A DNA stretch of 64,000 nt from DAOMFB01 sp963801475 (GCA_963801475.1 CAWDEX010000003.1:1-64000); one strand, 5' to 3'; positions 25,152 to 33,795 are shown, numbered from the stretch's first letter. Notes: generated by a model from the letters alone, not told the origin. A program made the numbers and translations.

Positions 25152-26302
25152 AGAACCGCCGCGAACTCCTCGTCTCGGCCGTCGCCGCGGCCGGAGCGGC
25201 GGCGACGGGACGGCTCGTGCGCGCCTCGGGCCTCCAGAACGCCGACCGCGCACCGGCGCTGCGGACACCGACGGCACCGTCACCCGGCCTCGCCGCGCAG
25301 CCGGCCCGCTGGTGGTCGCCGCTCCCCGGCCGGGGGGTCGCCTGCGGCCTCTGCTTCCGCGGGTGCGAGATCCCGGAGGGGGAGCGCGGCGAGTGCGGCG
25401 TCCGCGAGAACCGGAGCGGCCAGCTGAAGACGCTCGTCCACTCCCGCCCCGTCGCCCTCAACCTCGACCCGATCGAGAAGAAGCCGTTCTTCCACGTCCT
25501 CCCCGGGACCTCGGCGCTCTCTCTCGGGACCGCCGGATGCAACTTCCACTGCCGCTGGTGCCAGAACTGGGAGATCTCGCAGTCGCGTCCGGAGAAGATC
25601 CCCGTCCCGACGCGGACGCCCGGGGAGATCGCTGCGCTTGCCCTGAAGAGGGGGGCTCCCGTCGTCGCGTGCACCTACTCGGAGCCGACGGTCTTCGCCG
25701 AGTACGTCCTCGACCTCGCCGTCGCGGCGCGGAAGGCGGGGCTGAAGACGGTCGTCGTCTCGAACGGCTCGATCCGCGAGGAGCCGCTTCGCGAACTCTG
25801 CCCGGTCCTCGCCGCCTACAAGGTCGACCTGAAGGCCTGGTCGGAGAAGACCTACCGCGAGATGTGCAGCGGCGAGCGGAAGGCGGTCTTGGACACGCTC
25901 CGGAGGCTCGCGAGGGCGAAGCTCTGGACCGAAGTCGTCACGCTCGTCATCCCGACGATCAACGACTCCGAGGCCGAGATCCGCTCCCTCGCGCGCTTCG
26001 TGAGGGACGAGGTAGGGCGCGAGACGCCCCTGCACTTCACGCGCTTCAACCCGACCTACCGGCTGACGAACCTCCCGCCGACGCCCGTCGCGACGCTCGA
26101 GAAGGCGCGGGAGATCGCGCTCGCCGAGGGGCTCCCGTTCGCCTACGTCGGGAACGTCCCCGGGCACCCGGGGGAGTCGACGTACTGTCCCGGCTGCAAG
26201 GCGCGGCTCATCCACCGCGTCGGGATGGCGACGGTCGCGAACCGGCTCAAGAAGGGGGCCTGCCCCGACTGCAGCCGCGCGATCCCGGGCGTCTGGAGTT
26301 GA
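25148..26302 (+). CDS. AmmeMemoRadiSam system radical SAM enzyme with Tat-like leader
   Basis: 384 residues; the ATG overlaps the preceding stop (ATGA). Residues 1-28 form a twin-arginine-like leader (NRRELLVSAVAAAGAAATG). Residues ~65-90 hold CGLCFRGCEI...CGV, a typical pre-SAM cysteine region, and ~133-142 the radical SAM cluster motif CNFHCRWCQNW, followed by glycine-rich and TYSEP SAM-binding segments. A C-terminal zinc- or iron-type CPGC...CPDC pair lies at about 350-375. A Tat leader on a radical SAM enzyme is striking because SAM chemistry is normally cytoplasmic, but it fits the signal peptide on the partner. Confidence 0.9.
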   Translation: MKNRRELLVSAVAAAGAAATGRLVRASGLQNADRAPALRTPTAPSPGLAAQPARWWSPLPGRGVACGLCFRGCEIPEGERGECGVRENRSGQLKTLVHSRPVALNLDPIEKKPFFHVLPGTSALSLGTAGCNFHCRWCQNWEISQSRPEKIPVPTRTPGEIAALALKRGAPVVACTYSEPTVFAEYVLDLAVAARKAGLKTVVVSNGSIREEPLRELCPVLAAYKVDLKAWSEKTYREMCSGERKAVLDTLRRLARAKLWTEVVTLVIPTINDSEAEIRSLARFVRDEVGRETPLHFTRFNPTYRLTNLPPTPVATLEKAREIALAEGLPFAYVGNVPGHPGESTYCPGCKARLIHRVGMATVANRLKKGACPDCSRAIPGVWS

Positions 26303-26305
26303 AGG

Positions 26306-28558
26306 TCAGCGGGGGCGCGCCGCACCGAGGGCCGCGAGGAGGACGACCGCGGCGGCGAGGAGACCGGTGACCGTCATCCCGAGCGCGGGGACGAGCGCGA
26401 CGCCCGCGAGGAGGGCCGCGGCGGCCGCCCCGAGGTGGTCGGCCGCCTCGAACGCCGCGGCGGAAGCGCCCGCGCCCTGTCCCTCCTCGAGGAGGACGGC
26501 GGTCGCGAAGGGGAAGAGCGACCCCGTGGCCGCGCCGGAGGCGAGGAGGAGGAGGGCGTGCGCGCCGAAGGCGGCCGCCGGCGGAGCGGAGGAGAGGCGC
26601 GCGAGCGCGGGGAGGGCGAACGCGACGGCGGCGAAGGCGGCGCCCACCGCGAGGAGGGGTACGAAAAGGCCGCGGCGCGGCGGCGCGGAGCGCGCAGCGA
26701 CGAGCCGGCGCGCGCCGGCCGCCCCGGAGGCGAGGCCCATCATGAACGCGGCCGTCAGCGACCCGAGCGCGCCGTAGAGGCTCCCCTCGCGCGTCTGGAA
26801 GGAGAGGAGGAGGAGAAAAGAGAGGGCCATGCCGGCGGCGCCCGTGGCGGCGGCGCCGCTCCGGGCCGCGCGGCTTGCGCGGGCCGGGGCGACGAGGCCC
26901 CGGAGCGCGACGGCGGCGGCCGGGAGGAGGACGAGGAGGACGAGGAGCGGCGCCGGCAGCCGCGCGAGAGCTCCGAGCGCGCGGGCGGCGGGGCTGGCCG
27001 TCTCGAGCCCGCGGCGGGCGAGGGCGAAGAGGAGCGAGACGGGGCGGTCGTCACGGCTCGGTGGGACGCCCCCCGCGGCGTCGTCGAGCGCGGCCTCGAG
27101 TCGCGTGACGTTCCCCGGTTCGAGGAGCAGCGGGAAGAGCTCGGGGGCGAAGGCCCCGGCGGCGATCTGCCGCACGTGGAAGCGGTCGGCGACGACGCCC
27201 GGGTCGAGCGTGACGGCCGATGGATCGAAGCCCGCCACGAGGAGGCTGTCGGGGCCGGGCGTCGCGTGGACGACGGGGAAGACGGACCGGAGCGCCCTCC
27301 AGACCGAGCCGCCGAGCGCCGCGGTCGGGCCAGTGAGCGCCGCGGCGGAGGTCCGGAGGGAGACGACGAGAACGCCGCTCGGCGTGAGGCGCGCGGCGGC
27401 GGCGCGGAACGTCTCCTCGGTCAGGAGGCGGGCGCGGGAGAGCGTGACCGGGTCGAGGCCGGCGAGGAGGACGAGGTCCCACGCGCCCACGGAGCGTGCG
27501 AGGAAGCGGCGCGGGTCGTCCTCGACGATGCGGACGCGCGGGTCGAGGAGGGCCCGGCGGTCGGTCTCGGGAAGCCGCTCGCGGACGAAGGCGAGGGCGC
27601 GCGGGTCGGGCTCGACGAGGTCGACCCGCTCGGGGCCGTGGAGGAGGAGGAACCGAAGGGCGCCGTGGGCCACCTCGGAGGTCGCGAGGATCCGCCGCGG
27701 CGACGGGGCGAGGGAGCCGGCGAGGTGAGCGAACCCCTCGCTCGTGAAGGGATCGGGGAAGCTCGCGGCGTAGGCGCCGCTCGAGTAGAGGACGAGCGGG
27801 CCGTCGCCGCCGAGCGCGAGGTGCGCGTACGGCGTGTCGCGGACGGCGCGGAGGGGCGTTCCCGGCGCGAGGGCGCCGAAGCGGGCCCGCTCCGTCGCGT
27901 CGTCGAGGGGGCGGGCGGCGGCGAGCGCCGCGGCGAGGAGGGCGAGCGCGGCGAGGGGGCCGCGCCGCGCGGGAAGCCGCGACGCCCCGACGAGGGCCGC
28001 GGCGGCGAGCCCCGCGAGGAGGGCCGCGGGGAGCGGCCGGAGGAGCGTCCCGACGAGGAGGCTCGCGGCGCATCCGGCGACGAGAGAGCCGACCGACTCG
28101 ACGACGTAGAGGCGGGCGAGCGCCGCGCCCGCCGGCAGCTGCCGGGCGGCAGCGGCGGCGAGTGCCGCGAACGAGGCGCCGACGAGCGCCCCGGCGGGGA
28201 GGAGCGTTGCCGCGGCGAGGACGAGAACGGTCCCGAGGCCGGGCAGCTCGCCGGGCGGCGGCGCGGCGGCGAGCTGGAGGAGGCGGAGCGCGACGATCCC
28301 GGCTGCCCCTGCGATCGCGAGGAGGGAAAGGAGCGGCGCGCCGAGGCGCGGGAGACGTTCCGGCGAGGCCCGCCGCGCGGCCAGCGCGCCGAGGGTGATG
28401 CCGAGGAGCCAGGCGGCGAGGCCGGTGCCGATCGCCGCCTCGTCCCCCGCGGCCGAGACGAGGAGTTCGCGCAGGAGGAGGACCTGGGCGGCGGTCGCCG
28501 CGAAGCCGGCTGCGGCGAGCGCCGGGAGGAGCCGTGGGAGGGCGTCGGGTCCGGGCAC
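26306..28558 (-). CDS. Membrane protein with central spermidine-synthase-like domain
   Basis: 750 residues. N-terminal (about 1-210) and C-terminal (about 520-750) halves carry many Ala/Leu-rich membrane helices, about 13 in total; the central part (~235-480) resembles a spermidine synthase-type methyltransferase fold, with LAGSLAPSPRRILATSE, VDLVEPDPRALAFVRERLP and DPRVRIVEDDPRRFLARS. Such fused membrane spermidine-synthase-like proteins are common in several phyla and their substrate is unknown. It ends three bases from the radical SAM gene (converging). GC content is extreme (about 75-80% by eye). Confidence 0.85.
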   Translation of the reverse strand: MPGPDALPRLLPALAAAGFAATAAQVLLLRELLVSAAGDEAAIGTGLAAWLLGITLGALAARRASPERLPRLGAPLLSLLAIAGAAGIVALRLLQLAAAPPPGELPGLGTVLVLAAATLLPAGALVGASFAALAAAAARQLPAGAALARLYVVESVGSLVAGCAASLLVGTLLRPLPAALLAGLAAAALVGASRLPARRGPLAALALLAAALAAARPLDDATERARFGALAPGTPLRAVRDTPYAHLALGGDGPLVLYSSGAYAASFPDPFTSEGFAHLAGSLAPSPRRILATSEVAHGALRFLLLHGPERVDLVEPDPRALAFVRERLPETDRRALLDPRVRIVEDDPRRFLARSVGAWDLVLLAGLDPVTLSRARLLTEETFRAAAARLTPSGVLVVSLRTSAAALTGPTAALGGSVWRALRSVFPVVHATPGPDSLLVAGFDPSAVTLDPGVVADRFHVRQIAAGAFAPELFPLLLEPGNVTRLEAALDDAAGGVPPSRDDRPVSLLFALARRGLETASPAARALGALARLPAPLLVLLVLLPAAAVALRGLVAPARASRAARSGAAATGAAGMALSFLLLLSFQTREGSLYGALGSLTAAFMMGLASGAAGARRLVAARSAPPRRGLFVPLLAVGAAFAAVAFALPALARLSSAPPAAAFGAHALLLLASGAATGSLFPFATAVLLEEGQGAGASAAAFEAADHLGAAAAALLAGVALVPALGMTVTGLLAAAVVLLAALGAARPR

Positions 28559-28626
28559 GGGGTCTCCCGTCCAGCTTAGGCCCGAAAGGGTCCGACTCAG
28601 TAGCAGAGGTAGGAGAAGGAGTTCTG

Positions 28627-28804
28627 ACCCGAGAACGTCTCGAACTTCTCAGTTCGGCCGAGGAACTGAGTTCGCGTGGCGGATCGACTGCGGAGCCACT
28701 CTTCTCCCCCGCGAACGTCTGGCAGATTCGCGGTAAACAGGAACCCCGCGATCGTCTCGCGGGGTTTCGCGTCTAAAGTTCGTGTAGTCAGAAGGGCTTC
28801 CGCG
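28627..28804 (+). repeat. Long dispersed hairpin repeat (family B), copy 4
   Basis: GTGGCGGATCGACTGCGGAG, CCCCGCGAACGTCTGGCAGA, TTCGCGGTAAACAGGAA, hairpin ACCCCGCGA-TCGTC-TCGCGGGGT (28743-28765) with a TTTC tail, GTCAGAAGGGCTTCCGCG. The outer stem pair here is A-T where copy 5 has G-C. Confidence 0.85.
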
Positions 28805-28855
28805 CGGGGCGAGGCTCGGCCGGTTAACAGCCCGCGCCGTGGCGCGATCGGACTC

Positions 28856-28899
28856 AGGTCTCTGCGCGCCGCAGCCTCCGGCAGGTCTCATTGCGCCCC
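28856..28899 (-). repeat. Short dispersed repeat (family A), copy 12, extended form
   Basis: Minus strand: GGGGCGCAATGAGACCTGCC, then GGAGGCTGCGGCGCGCAGAGACC. The core ATTGC half is mutated but the GCGCGCAGAGACC extension is kept. Confidence 0.65.
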
Positions 28900-28939
28900 G
28901 ACAGTGATCGGTGTCGCGTCGACCGGCGGGACGGCCTCT

Positions 28940-29398
28940 CTAGTGGCGCGGCTCCAGGACGATCTCCCGCGCAAGACGATCGCCGATGATCTCGCGGATC
29001 TCGAGGCGGTCCTTGTATCCCTGCATCTGCTTCTGGTCGTCACCGCTGATCTTCTGGGATAGGGCGTCTGCCTTGACCTCGTTCGCCTCCATCGTGCCGA
29101 GGTCCTTGAACTCGGTCATCAAGATGATGTTGAAGTCCTGAGTGCCATGGCCTTCGGTGGTGAGCACCTTCCACGAAAGGATCAGCCCCTCCTTCTTCAT
29201 CGCCTCCTGTTCCGCCTTCCAGGTGGTGGCGATGTAGTTGAGGTACGCCGTGTCCATTCCCGGCTTGATGCGGATGAACGCCATCGTCCAGACCGATCCG
29301 GGGCGGTACGGGCGCTTGACCTGCGCGTAAGCGGAAAGGCCTCCGAAGAGGAGTGCGGCCGCGATCGAGGCAACGACGATTCTCTGTTTCAGCTTCAT
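28940..29398 (-). CDS. Secreted dimeric alpha-beta-barrel-like protein
   Basis: 152 residues with a signal peptide (MKLKQRIVVASIAAALLFGG, cleavage near AYA). The mature part has an alternating strand-helix pattern (WTMAFIRIKPGMDTAYLNYI, WKAEQEAMKKEGLILSWKVL, FNIILMTEFKDLGTMEANEV) like a ferredoxin-fold dimeric barrel, with conserved-looking aromatic and charged residues. No enzyme signature is visible. Monocistronic between repeat-rich spacers. Confidence 0.7.
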   Translation of the reverse strand: MKLKQRIVVASIAAALLFGGLSAYAQVKRPYRPGSVWTMAFIRIKPGMDTAYLNYIATTWKAEQEAMKKEGLILSWKVLTTEGHGTQDFNIILMTEFKDLGTMEANEVKADALSQKISGDDQKQMQGYKDRLEIREIIGDRLAREIVLEPRH

Positions 29399-29453
29399 TT
29401 GTCCCTGCTCCTTACTCTTGAATGCGTTTGAGACTCTATCCCATCTCTCCGAT

Positions 29454-29484
29454 TGTAGGGGCGCAGTGAGAATTGCGACGCCCG
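29454..29484 (+). repeat. Short dispersed repeat (family A), copy 13
   Basis: GTAGGGGCGCAGTGAGAATT then GCGACGCCCGG; just before a family B copy. Confidence 0.7.
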
Positions 29485-29544
29485 GATCGCACGGAAGAGC
29501 GGGGTGGCAGTCTTGGAAAGGTCGCGCACACTCCGGGCGAACCC

Positions 29545-29745
29545 GCTCATTCGAAAGCGGTTCCGGGCTGATAACGGGTTGAAGGTCCTCTGCTCGGACT
29601 GAGAACGCAGGGCGTCTGGCCGACCGACTAGGGAGCCACTTTACTTTCCCGCGAACGTTTGGAAGGTCTGCGGTTAACAGACGCCCCGCGACGACCTCGC
29701 GGGGCGTCGTCTAGAGGGCGTGTGGTCAGAAGGACTGCGCTATCG
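29545..29745 (+). repeat. Long dispersed hairpin repeat (family B), copy 5
   Basis: CTCATTCGAAAGCGGTTCCG, GGCTGATAACGGGTTGAAGG, CCGACCGACTAGGGAGCCAC, TCTGCGGTTAACAGACG, and an 11-bp stem ACGCCCCGCGA-CGACC-TCGCGGGGCGT (29680-29706). Relative to copy 4 the outer pairs change from A-T to G-C and C-G while pairing is kept. Confidence 0.88.
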
Positions 29746-29883
29746 GGTCGCTGAATCCGGACCCAAAGCCGCTTTCCGACGAGCAGAAATGCCGAGAACG
29801 CCTGAGAGCGGCTGACGGGTGGGCCGGGAGGACGTTTCGCTGGTTACCAGGCGCGCGGGTTTTCACCGAGCTGAGGCATGACT

Positions 29884-29938
29884 CTGGTCTCTGCGCGCCG
29901 CACCCGCCGGCAATTCCCATCGCGCGGCTATGCGCCCC
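29884..29938 (-). repeat. Short dispersed repeat (family A), copy 14, extended form
   Basis: Minus strand: GGGGCGCATAGCCGCGCGAT, GGGAATTGCCGGCGGGTGCG and GCGCGCAGAGACC. Extended tail shared with copies 3 and 12. Confidence 0.7.
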
Positions 29939-30026
29939 CACAGCTGGCCACGTGGCCCTGCCGCGCGTGGGTGCGCGGCAGGGCCGCCGTCAGGCAAACG
30001 CGACGAGCGAAACCAGCCCCGAGCGT

Positions 30027-30626
30027 TCAGGGAATGTCGACGAAGAAGCCGGTCACCGTGTAGCTGACGGTATCGGTCCCGACGTCGGAATTGCGGATCG
30101 CCGACACGGTCACGTTGGTGCCGGGATCGCAGTAGGCGCGAAGCTGCTCGTGGGCGATGAAGCCAATGGTGTCGACCGCGCTTTTGATCGTCGTCTGCGG
30201 GACGAAGCCGAATCCGCCGAGGGAACCGCCGCCCTGGTTGCCCAGGCTGAAGGAGACGATCTGGTTTCCGCCGGTCAGGATGTTGGAGCGCATTGTGACG
30301 TATTCGATGACCAGACGCTTGCCGGCGGGGACGGCGAACGAATCGCTTCCGCCGAAGGCCGGCGCCTCGATCTGGAACGACCCGAAATGTTGAAACGGCT
30401 GCCGTGCCGGCTCGTCGCGATCCTGGACCGTCACGGTCGGGAGACTGGCCACGGCAACCGTCGGCGTGTTGGTCACAGTCGTCGGAATGGGGTTCGCCGG
30501 CGAATTGGCGACGATCACGTCCTTGACCGCGTCGGCGATCGCGCGACCGGTCCCGCCAAGGTTGAAAAGAAGGGCGATGATGGCGAGTCCCATTGCGGCG
30601 TAGGCGAGACGGCTGTGCTTCTGCAT
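30027..30626 (-). CDS. Secreted beta-rich protein of unknown function
   Basis: 199 residues from ATG 30626, with a strong AGGAGGG ribosome site. The N-terminus is a signal or anchor segment (LAYAAMGLAIIALLFNLGGTG); the rest is predicted beta-rich (PAGKRLVIEYVTMRSNIL, GGNQIVSFSLGNQGG, TIGFIAHEQLRAYCDPGTNV, SYTVTGFFVDIP). The fold pattern resembles small jelly-roll proteins in Actinobacteria and Acidobacteria of unknown function. No conserved catalytic residues stand out. Confidence 0.7.
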   Translation of the reverse strand: MQKHSRLAYAAMGLAIIALLFNLGGTGRAIADAVKDVIVANSPANPIPTTVTNTPTVAVASLPTVTVQDRDEPARQPFQHFGSFQIEAPAFGGSDSFAVPAGKRLVIEYVTMRSNILTGGNQIVSFSLGNQGGGSLGGFGFVPQTTIKSAVDTIGFIAHEQLRAYCDPGTNVTVSAIRNSDVGTDTVSYTVTGFFVDIP

Positions 30627-30629
30627 CTG

Positions 30630-30666
30630 AGTACCCTCCTGAATTGATCTTAGTACCCTCCTGAAT
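30630..30666 (-). repeat. Duplicated ribosome-site sequence (22-bp spacing)
   Basis: ATTCAGGAGGGTACT occurs twice with a 22-base period in front of the secreted-protein start at 30626. The proximal copy provides the ribosome site; the second may alter translation or be a chance duplication. Confidence 0.7.
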
Positions 30667-30768
30667 GGATAGCGGGATCTGAGCTGTGCTGGCCGCTCGT
30701 CTCCCGGTCCCTGCACCATCCGCCGCGCCGATGAGACGATGCGTTGAATCTCCAGAGCGCCCGAACCG

Positions 30769-30798
30769 GGGTAGGGACGTAGTGGGAATTGCCGGGAC
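30769..30798 (+). repeat. Short dispersed repeat (family A), copy 15
   Basis: GGGGTAGGGACGTAGTGGGA then ATTGCCGGGA; a second weaker match (AGAAGCGCAATCGAAGTTGG) follows at 30803. Confidence 0.75.
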
Positions 30799-31071
30799 TG
30801 CAGAAGCGCAATCGAAGTTGGGGCAGGGACTTACTGGAGCACGACGTGGCTGGGGCCTCCGCATAGGCAGGGTTCCATCCCGTTGTGCCTCACCTGAAGG
30901 TGGTGCTCTTCTCGGGCTCGACGCCGGGCCCTGAACGAGAACGGCCAGCCGTTGCCCGGAGTCGAGACACTGGACCCCACTCGGCGACGCTTGGTGTGCT
31001 TCCCCCGGCCGCTGGTGCGGCCTCGTGACCGGGGTCGCACTCTCACAGAGACGTCAAGTGCCGCGGGGTAA

Positions 31072-31135
31072 CCGATTCATTCAGAACCGATTTAGAGCCG
31101 AGAACGGGTCAGTTGATCTCTGTTCTGTCCGAGGT
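31072..31135 (+). repeat. Long dispersed repeat (family B), 5' half only
   Basis: CGATTCATTCAGAACCGATT, AGAGCCGAGAACGGGT and CTCTGTTCTGTCCGAG match the first third of the element; the hairpin half is absent where the sulfatase-like gene ends. Confidence 0.7.
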
Positions 31136-31152
31136 TGACGACGACTTGCCGA

Positions 31153-32928
31153 TCATTGAACCGGGCCCTCGCTTTTCGCAAGCGGACGCAAGCGCTGCCT
31201 GACGAGCGCGAGCAATGCCGCCTCCGGAGAACCCGGACATAAGTCATCATCGCCTGGCTGTGCGTCAGTTCCTTTCGGCTTCATGCAATGCTGTTGCAAA
31301 TAGCGAGAGACGCCCAGAAACTTATCCAACGGTAGTCCCGCAGCTTCGAGCAGCGCGGCCGGGAGTGCGCTCACCGCAGTATCGACCGGCCCTGTTCCGG
31401 TCGCGCGATTGCGCCAGAGCAAGTACGGGACTTTACGAAGCGCGGGTTCCTGCCAAGGGTTGCTGACGCCGAACGCGGCGAACACCGCCGGCATCGCTGG
31501 CGCGTGATCGCCCAGAAACAGCAGCGCACCGGGACGCCCTGAGTTTTCAAGTCCTTCGATGACGCAGCCCGCCATAGCCGCCGCGTTACGGACATGGTAG
31601 AGATAGCGCTGAAGTTGCAGATCGATCTGTTCCGGTAGATGATAATTCTCCGTATCGGAAGGCTGTAATACGTCTGTCTGGCCACGATCGAAACTCCAGG
31701 GACCGTGATTCTCCATCGAAACCGCGAAAATGAAGCGCGGCTTGTCGCTATCCTCTAACAAAACCCGGATCTTCTGACAGACCGCCCGATCGCTCACGTA
31801 CGGGCCGTCGTACGTGGGAGCCTGAAAGTCGGTCAGCGACAGAAAGGTATCGAACCCGAGCCGCGGGTAGGCCTCGTGCCGGCGCCAGAAGGTGTCATGA
31901 AACGGATGGATGGCTATCGTCTCGTAGCCAAGCGATTTCAGGTGCCACGGAACAGACGCGATCGGCGCAGTGACGACGGTCAAGTACGGATAGTCCATCT
32001 CGGCGCCGAAAAGAGTCGCCGGGACGCCGGTCAGAAGTGAAAACTCGGTACGCAAGGTTGCACCACCGTACGTGTCCACCGCCGCCATGCCGTATTGTGC
32101 CGTCGATTTCAACTGATCCCACAACGCATAGGCGCTCGGTGAAAATGCCGCATCCAGTACGCGGAAGTCGAAGAATCCTTCGCTCTGAATGACGACGAGA
32201 TTCGGCAAGTCGTCGACGGTATTCCCTGGAGTGCCTATCGATGCGGACAACTGTGTGACGAGTGCCAGGTCCTCCGCCTCGATTACCGGCGGCACGAAAT
32301 AGCTTTGTCGGGCCGAATTCATCAGCGTGGCGATCAAGCCATGCCGCTTTACGGAGGACATTGGATCGTGATGATCGAATGGCGGTAACAGGTTTGCGTA
32401 GACGCGCTGAAGCGGGGCCCGGGGCATCAACAGCACGGGCTGTATTTGCCACAGCAGGAGAAGGCCTGCCGTGATGGAGATTGCCGCCCAGCGTTTGTCG
32501 GTCATGAGTGGTCGTTCGAGCCGAATCGCCCAGAACGGCAGCGCCAGAACAACAAGGAACAACGGAACGAACAACCACTGCTCGCGCAGGTACTTTTCGA
32601 ACAAGGCCGGATTTGCCAACACCTGACCAAAAACGATAAAGTCGGAGGCGACGACGGGTTGGCTTATGATCGACCACTTGAAGTTGTTGCCGAGGGTAAT
32701 GGCCAGAAGAGCGATGACGGTGAGCGCCGTTGCCGACAGTGAGCGCCTCACGATAAGGAGGAATGCCAGGAAGAAGTAGGCGACCGGCAGACCGTTCAGC
32801 AACAAGGCCGTGGGTGTCAGGCGGTCAAAGGGCGAGTCCGGTCTGGGTAATGCAATAATCGTACAGAGCACCATCGTGCCCAACAGGACGAAGAGAACGA
32901 TACACTTGCGGTGAGTATCGAGGAGCAT
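31153..32928 (-). CDS. LTA synthase-like membrane sulfatase-family phosphotransferase
   Basis: 591 residues. Five N-terminal membrane helices (about residues 8-175) are followed by an LTA-synthase/sulfatase-like domain (~225-560): NLVVIQSEGFFDFRVLD, YGGATLRTEFSLLTGVP (the Thr of TLRTEF is the expected nucleophile), ENHGPWSFD and LLFLGDHAPAMP for metal binding. Homologues transfer phosphoglycerol or phosphoethanolamine to lipids or glycans in the envelope. GC content is clearly lower than in neighbours, suggesting acquisition. No partner genes, so the acceptor is unknown. Confidence 0.88.
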   Translation of the reverse strand: MLLDTHRKCIVLFVLLGTMVLCTIIALPRPDSPFDRLTPTALLLNGLPVAYFFLAFLLIVRRSLSATALTVIALLAITLGNNFKWSIISQPVVASDFIVFGQVLANPALFEKYLREQWLFVPLFLVVLALPFWAIRLERPLMTDKRWAAISITAGLLLLWQIQPVLLMPRAPLQRVYANLLPPFDHHDPMSSVKRHGLIATLMNSARQSYFVPPVIEAEDLALVTQLSASIGTPGNTVDDLPNLVVIQSEGFFDFRVLDAAFSPSAYALWDQLKSTAQYGMAAVDTYGGATLRTEFSLLTGVPATLFGAEMDYPYLTVVTAPIASVPWHLKSLGYETIAIHPFHDTFWRRHEAYPRLGFDTFLSLTDFQAPTYDGPYVSDRAVCQKIRVLLEDSDKPRFIFAVSMENHGPWSFDRGQTDVLQPSDTENYHLPEQIDLQLQRYLYHVRNAAAMAGCVIEGLENSGRPGALLFLGDHAPAMPAVFAAFGVSNPWQEPALRKVPYLLWRNRATGTGPVDTAVSALPAALLEAAGLPLDKFLGVSRYLQQHCMKPKGTDAQPGDDDLCPGSPEAALLALVRQRLRPLAKSEGPVQ

Positions 32929-33135
32929 TACGGATCGGCTCTAATCAGTGGTTCGTATTGTGCAATGAAAATCAGTGTAACGCGTCACGGAACGCTTCCG
33001 TCGCTGGCTGCGGTGCGAGTCCAGGTTCCGTCCGTGCTTTCTCGCACGTGAAGAGGGTCCCTGTTTTCGACATCCTGACGGTGTCAACGCTGACCCTTGA
33101 CGTGCCACGCTCGGCAAATCGAATTGCGCTTTCAT

Positions 33136-33795
33136 TCACACAGGAAGGAACGTCTTTAAGGCATGCCGGATTCTGAACGTCGGGGCCCGCCCACCGGTAA
33201 TGTCGGCGATGCCCGGCAGGACGTCCCGTAACCTCAGGTGCTCGGACCCGGGAAGGTAGCGCTCGCCGTTTCTGCCCGGTTCAAATGCGAGCCAGTGGCC
33301 GGCGGGAACATCGTCGATTTGCTGGAGGCTCAGACCGCTATCCATATACGGGCGCATCGTGCCGTTCATTACGTCCGCCATTATCGCACCCGTCGGGGCC
33401 GGCGTGAGGTCCCGTGGCTCCGGTGGCGTGGACGGATCAAGGGTGGCGACGCCGCTCGTAGAGACAACGCGCTCGACGTCTTCTTCGGGCGCCGTGCGCA
33501 TTCGATCGACGCCAACCTCGACGTAGGCCCGGTACAATACGGCAGGTTCACGGACCCGGAGCCGGTCGTCTGCCGCGACGTGAAGGCGACTGTCGGATCC
33601 CGCAACGGCAACACGTGAGGAGTCGGCGTCGAGCGATCGGCAATTTACCGTTCGACGGGCGAGGCATCGACATTCGCCGTATCGCTGGCGGCTCGCAGGA
33701 TGACGCCCACATCCACGCCCTGAGTCGCCAGGTGTCGGACAACGGCGGAACCGAGGAGGCCGGAAGCGCCTTTCAGGTGTCTTCTCGTCTGGGAT
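33136..33795 (-). pseudogene. hpnA-like: Decayed HpnA-type NAD-dependent sugar epimerase
   Basis: On the minus strand from 33795: GASGLLGSAVVRHLATQGVD (Rossmann motif) then a stop in the same frame, then in another frame LHVAADDRLRVREPAVLYRA, followed by VERVVSTSGVATLDPSTPPE, TPTGAI-like DLTPAPTGAIMADVMNGTMR, YMDSGLSLQQIDDVPAGHWL and GERYLPGSEHLRLRDVLPGI. These are the family landmarks in order, but about 40% of the length is missing between VATL and DPSTP, the catalytic Tyr-x3-Lys is lost, and the C-terminus is short. The intact family (~330 residues) works in hopanoid biosynthesis; here it is a remnant. Confidence 0.75.

Larger units (their letters stand above)
29399..30026. other. Repeat-dense spacer
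   Basis: About 630 bases with family A copies at 29454 and 29884, one full family B copy at 29545, and a 3' tail (CGCTTTCCGACGAGCAGAAATG, split here as CCGCTTTCCGACGAGC and AGAAATGCCGAGAACG) also found at 15960. No gene is seen. Confidence 0.7.

Noticed and set aside
26435..28579. A long Glu/Arg/Gly-rich open frame on the + strand opposite the spermidine-synthase-like gene.
   Set aside because: It is the reverse complement of a well-supported membrane protein and has low-complexity composition typical of antisense frames in GC-rich DNA.
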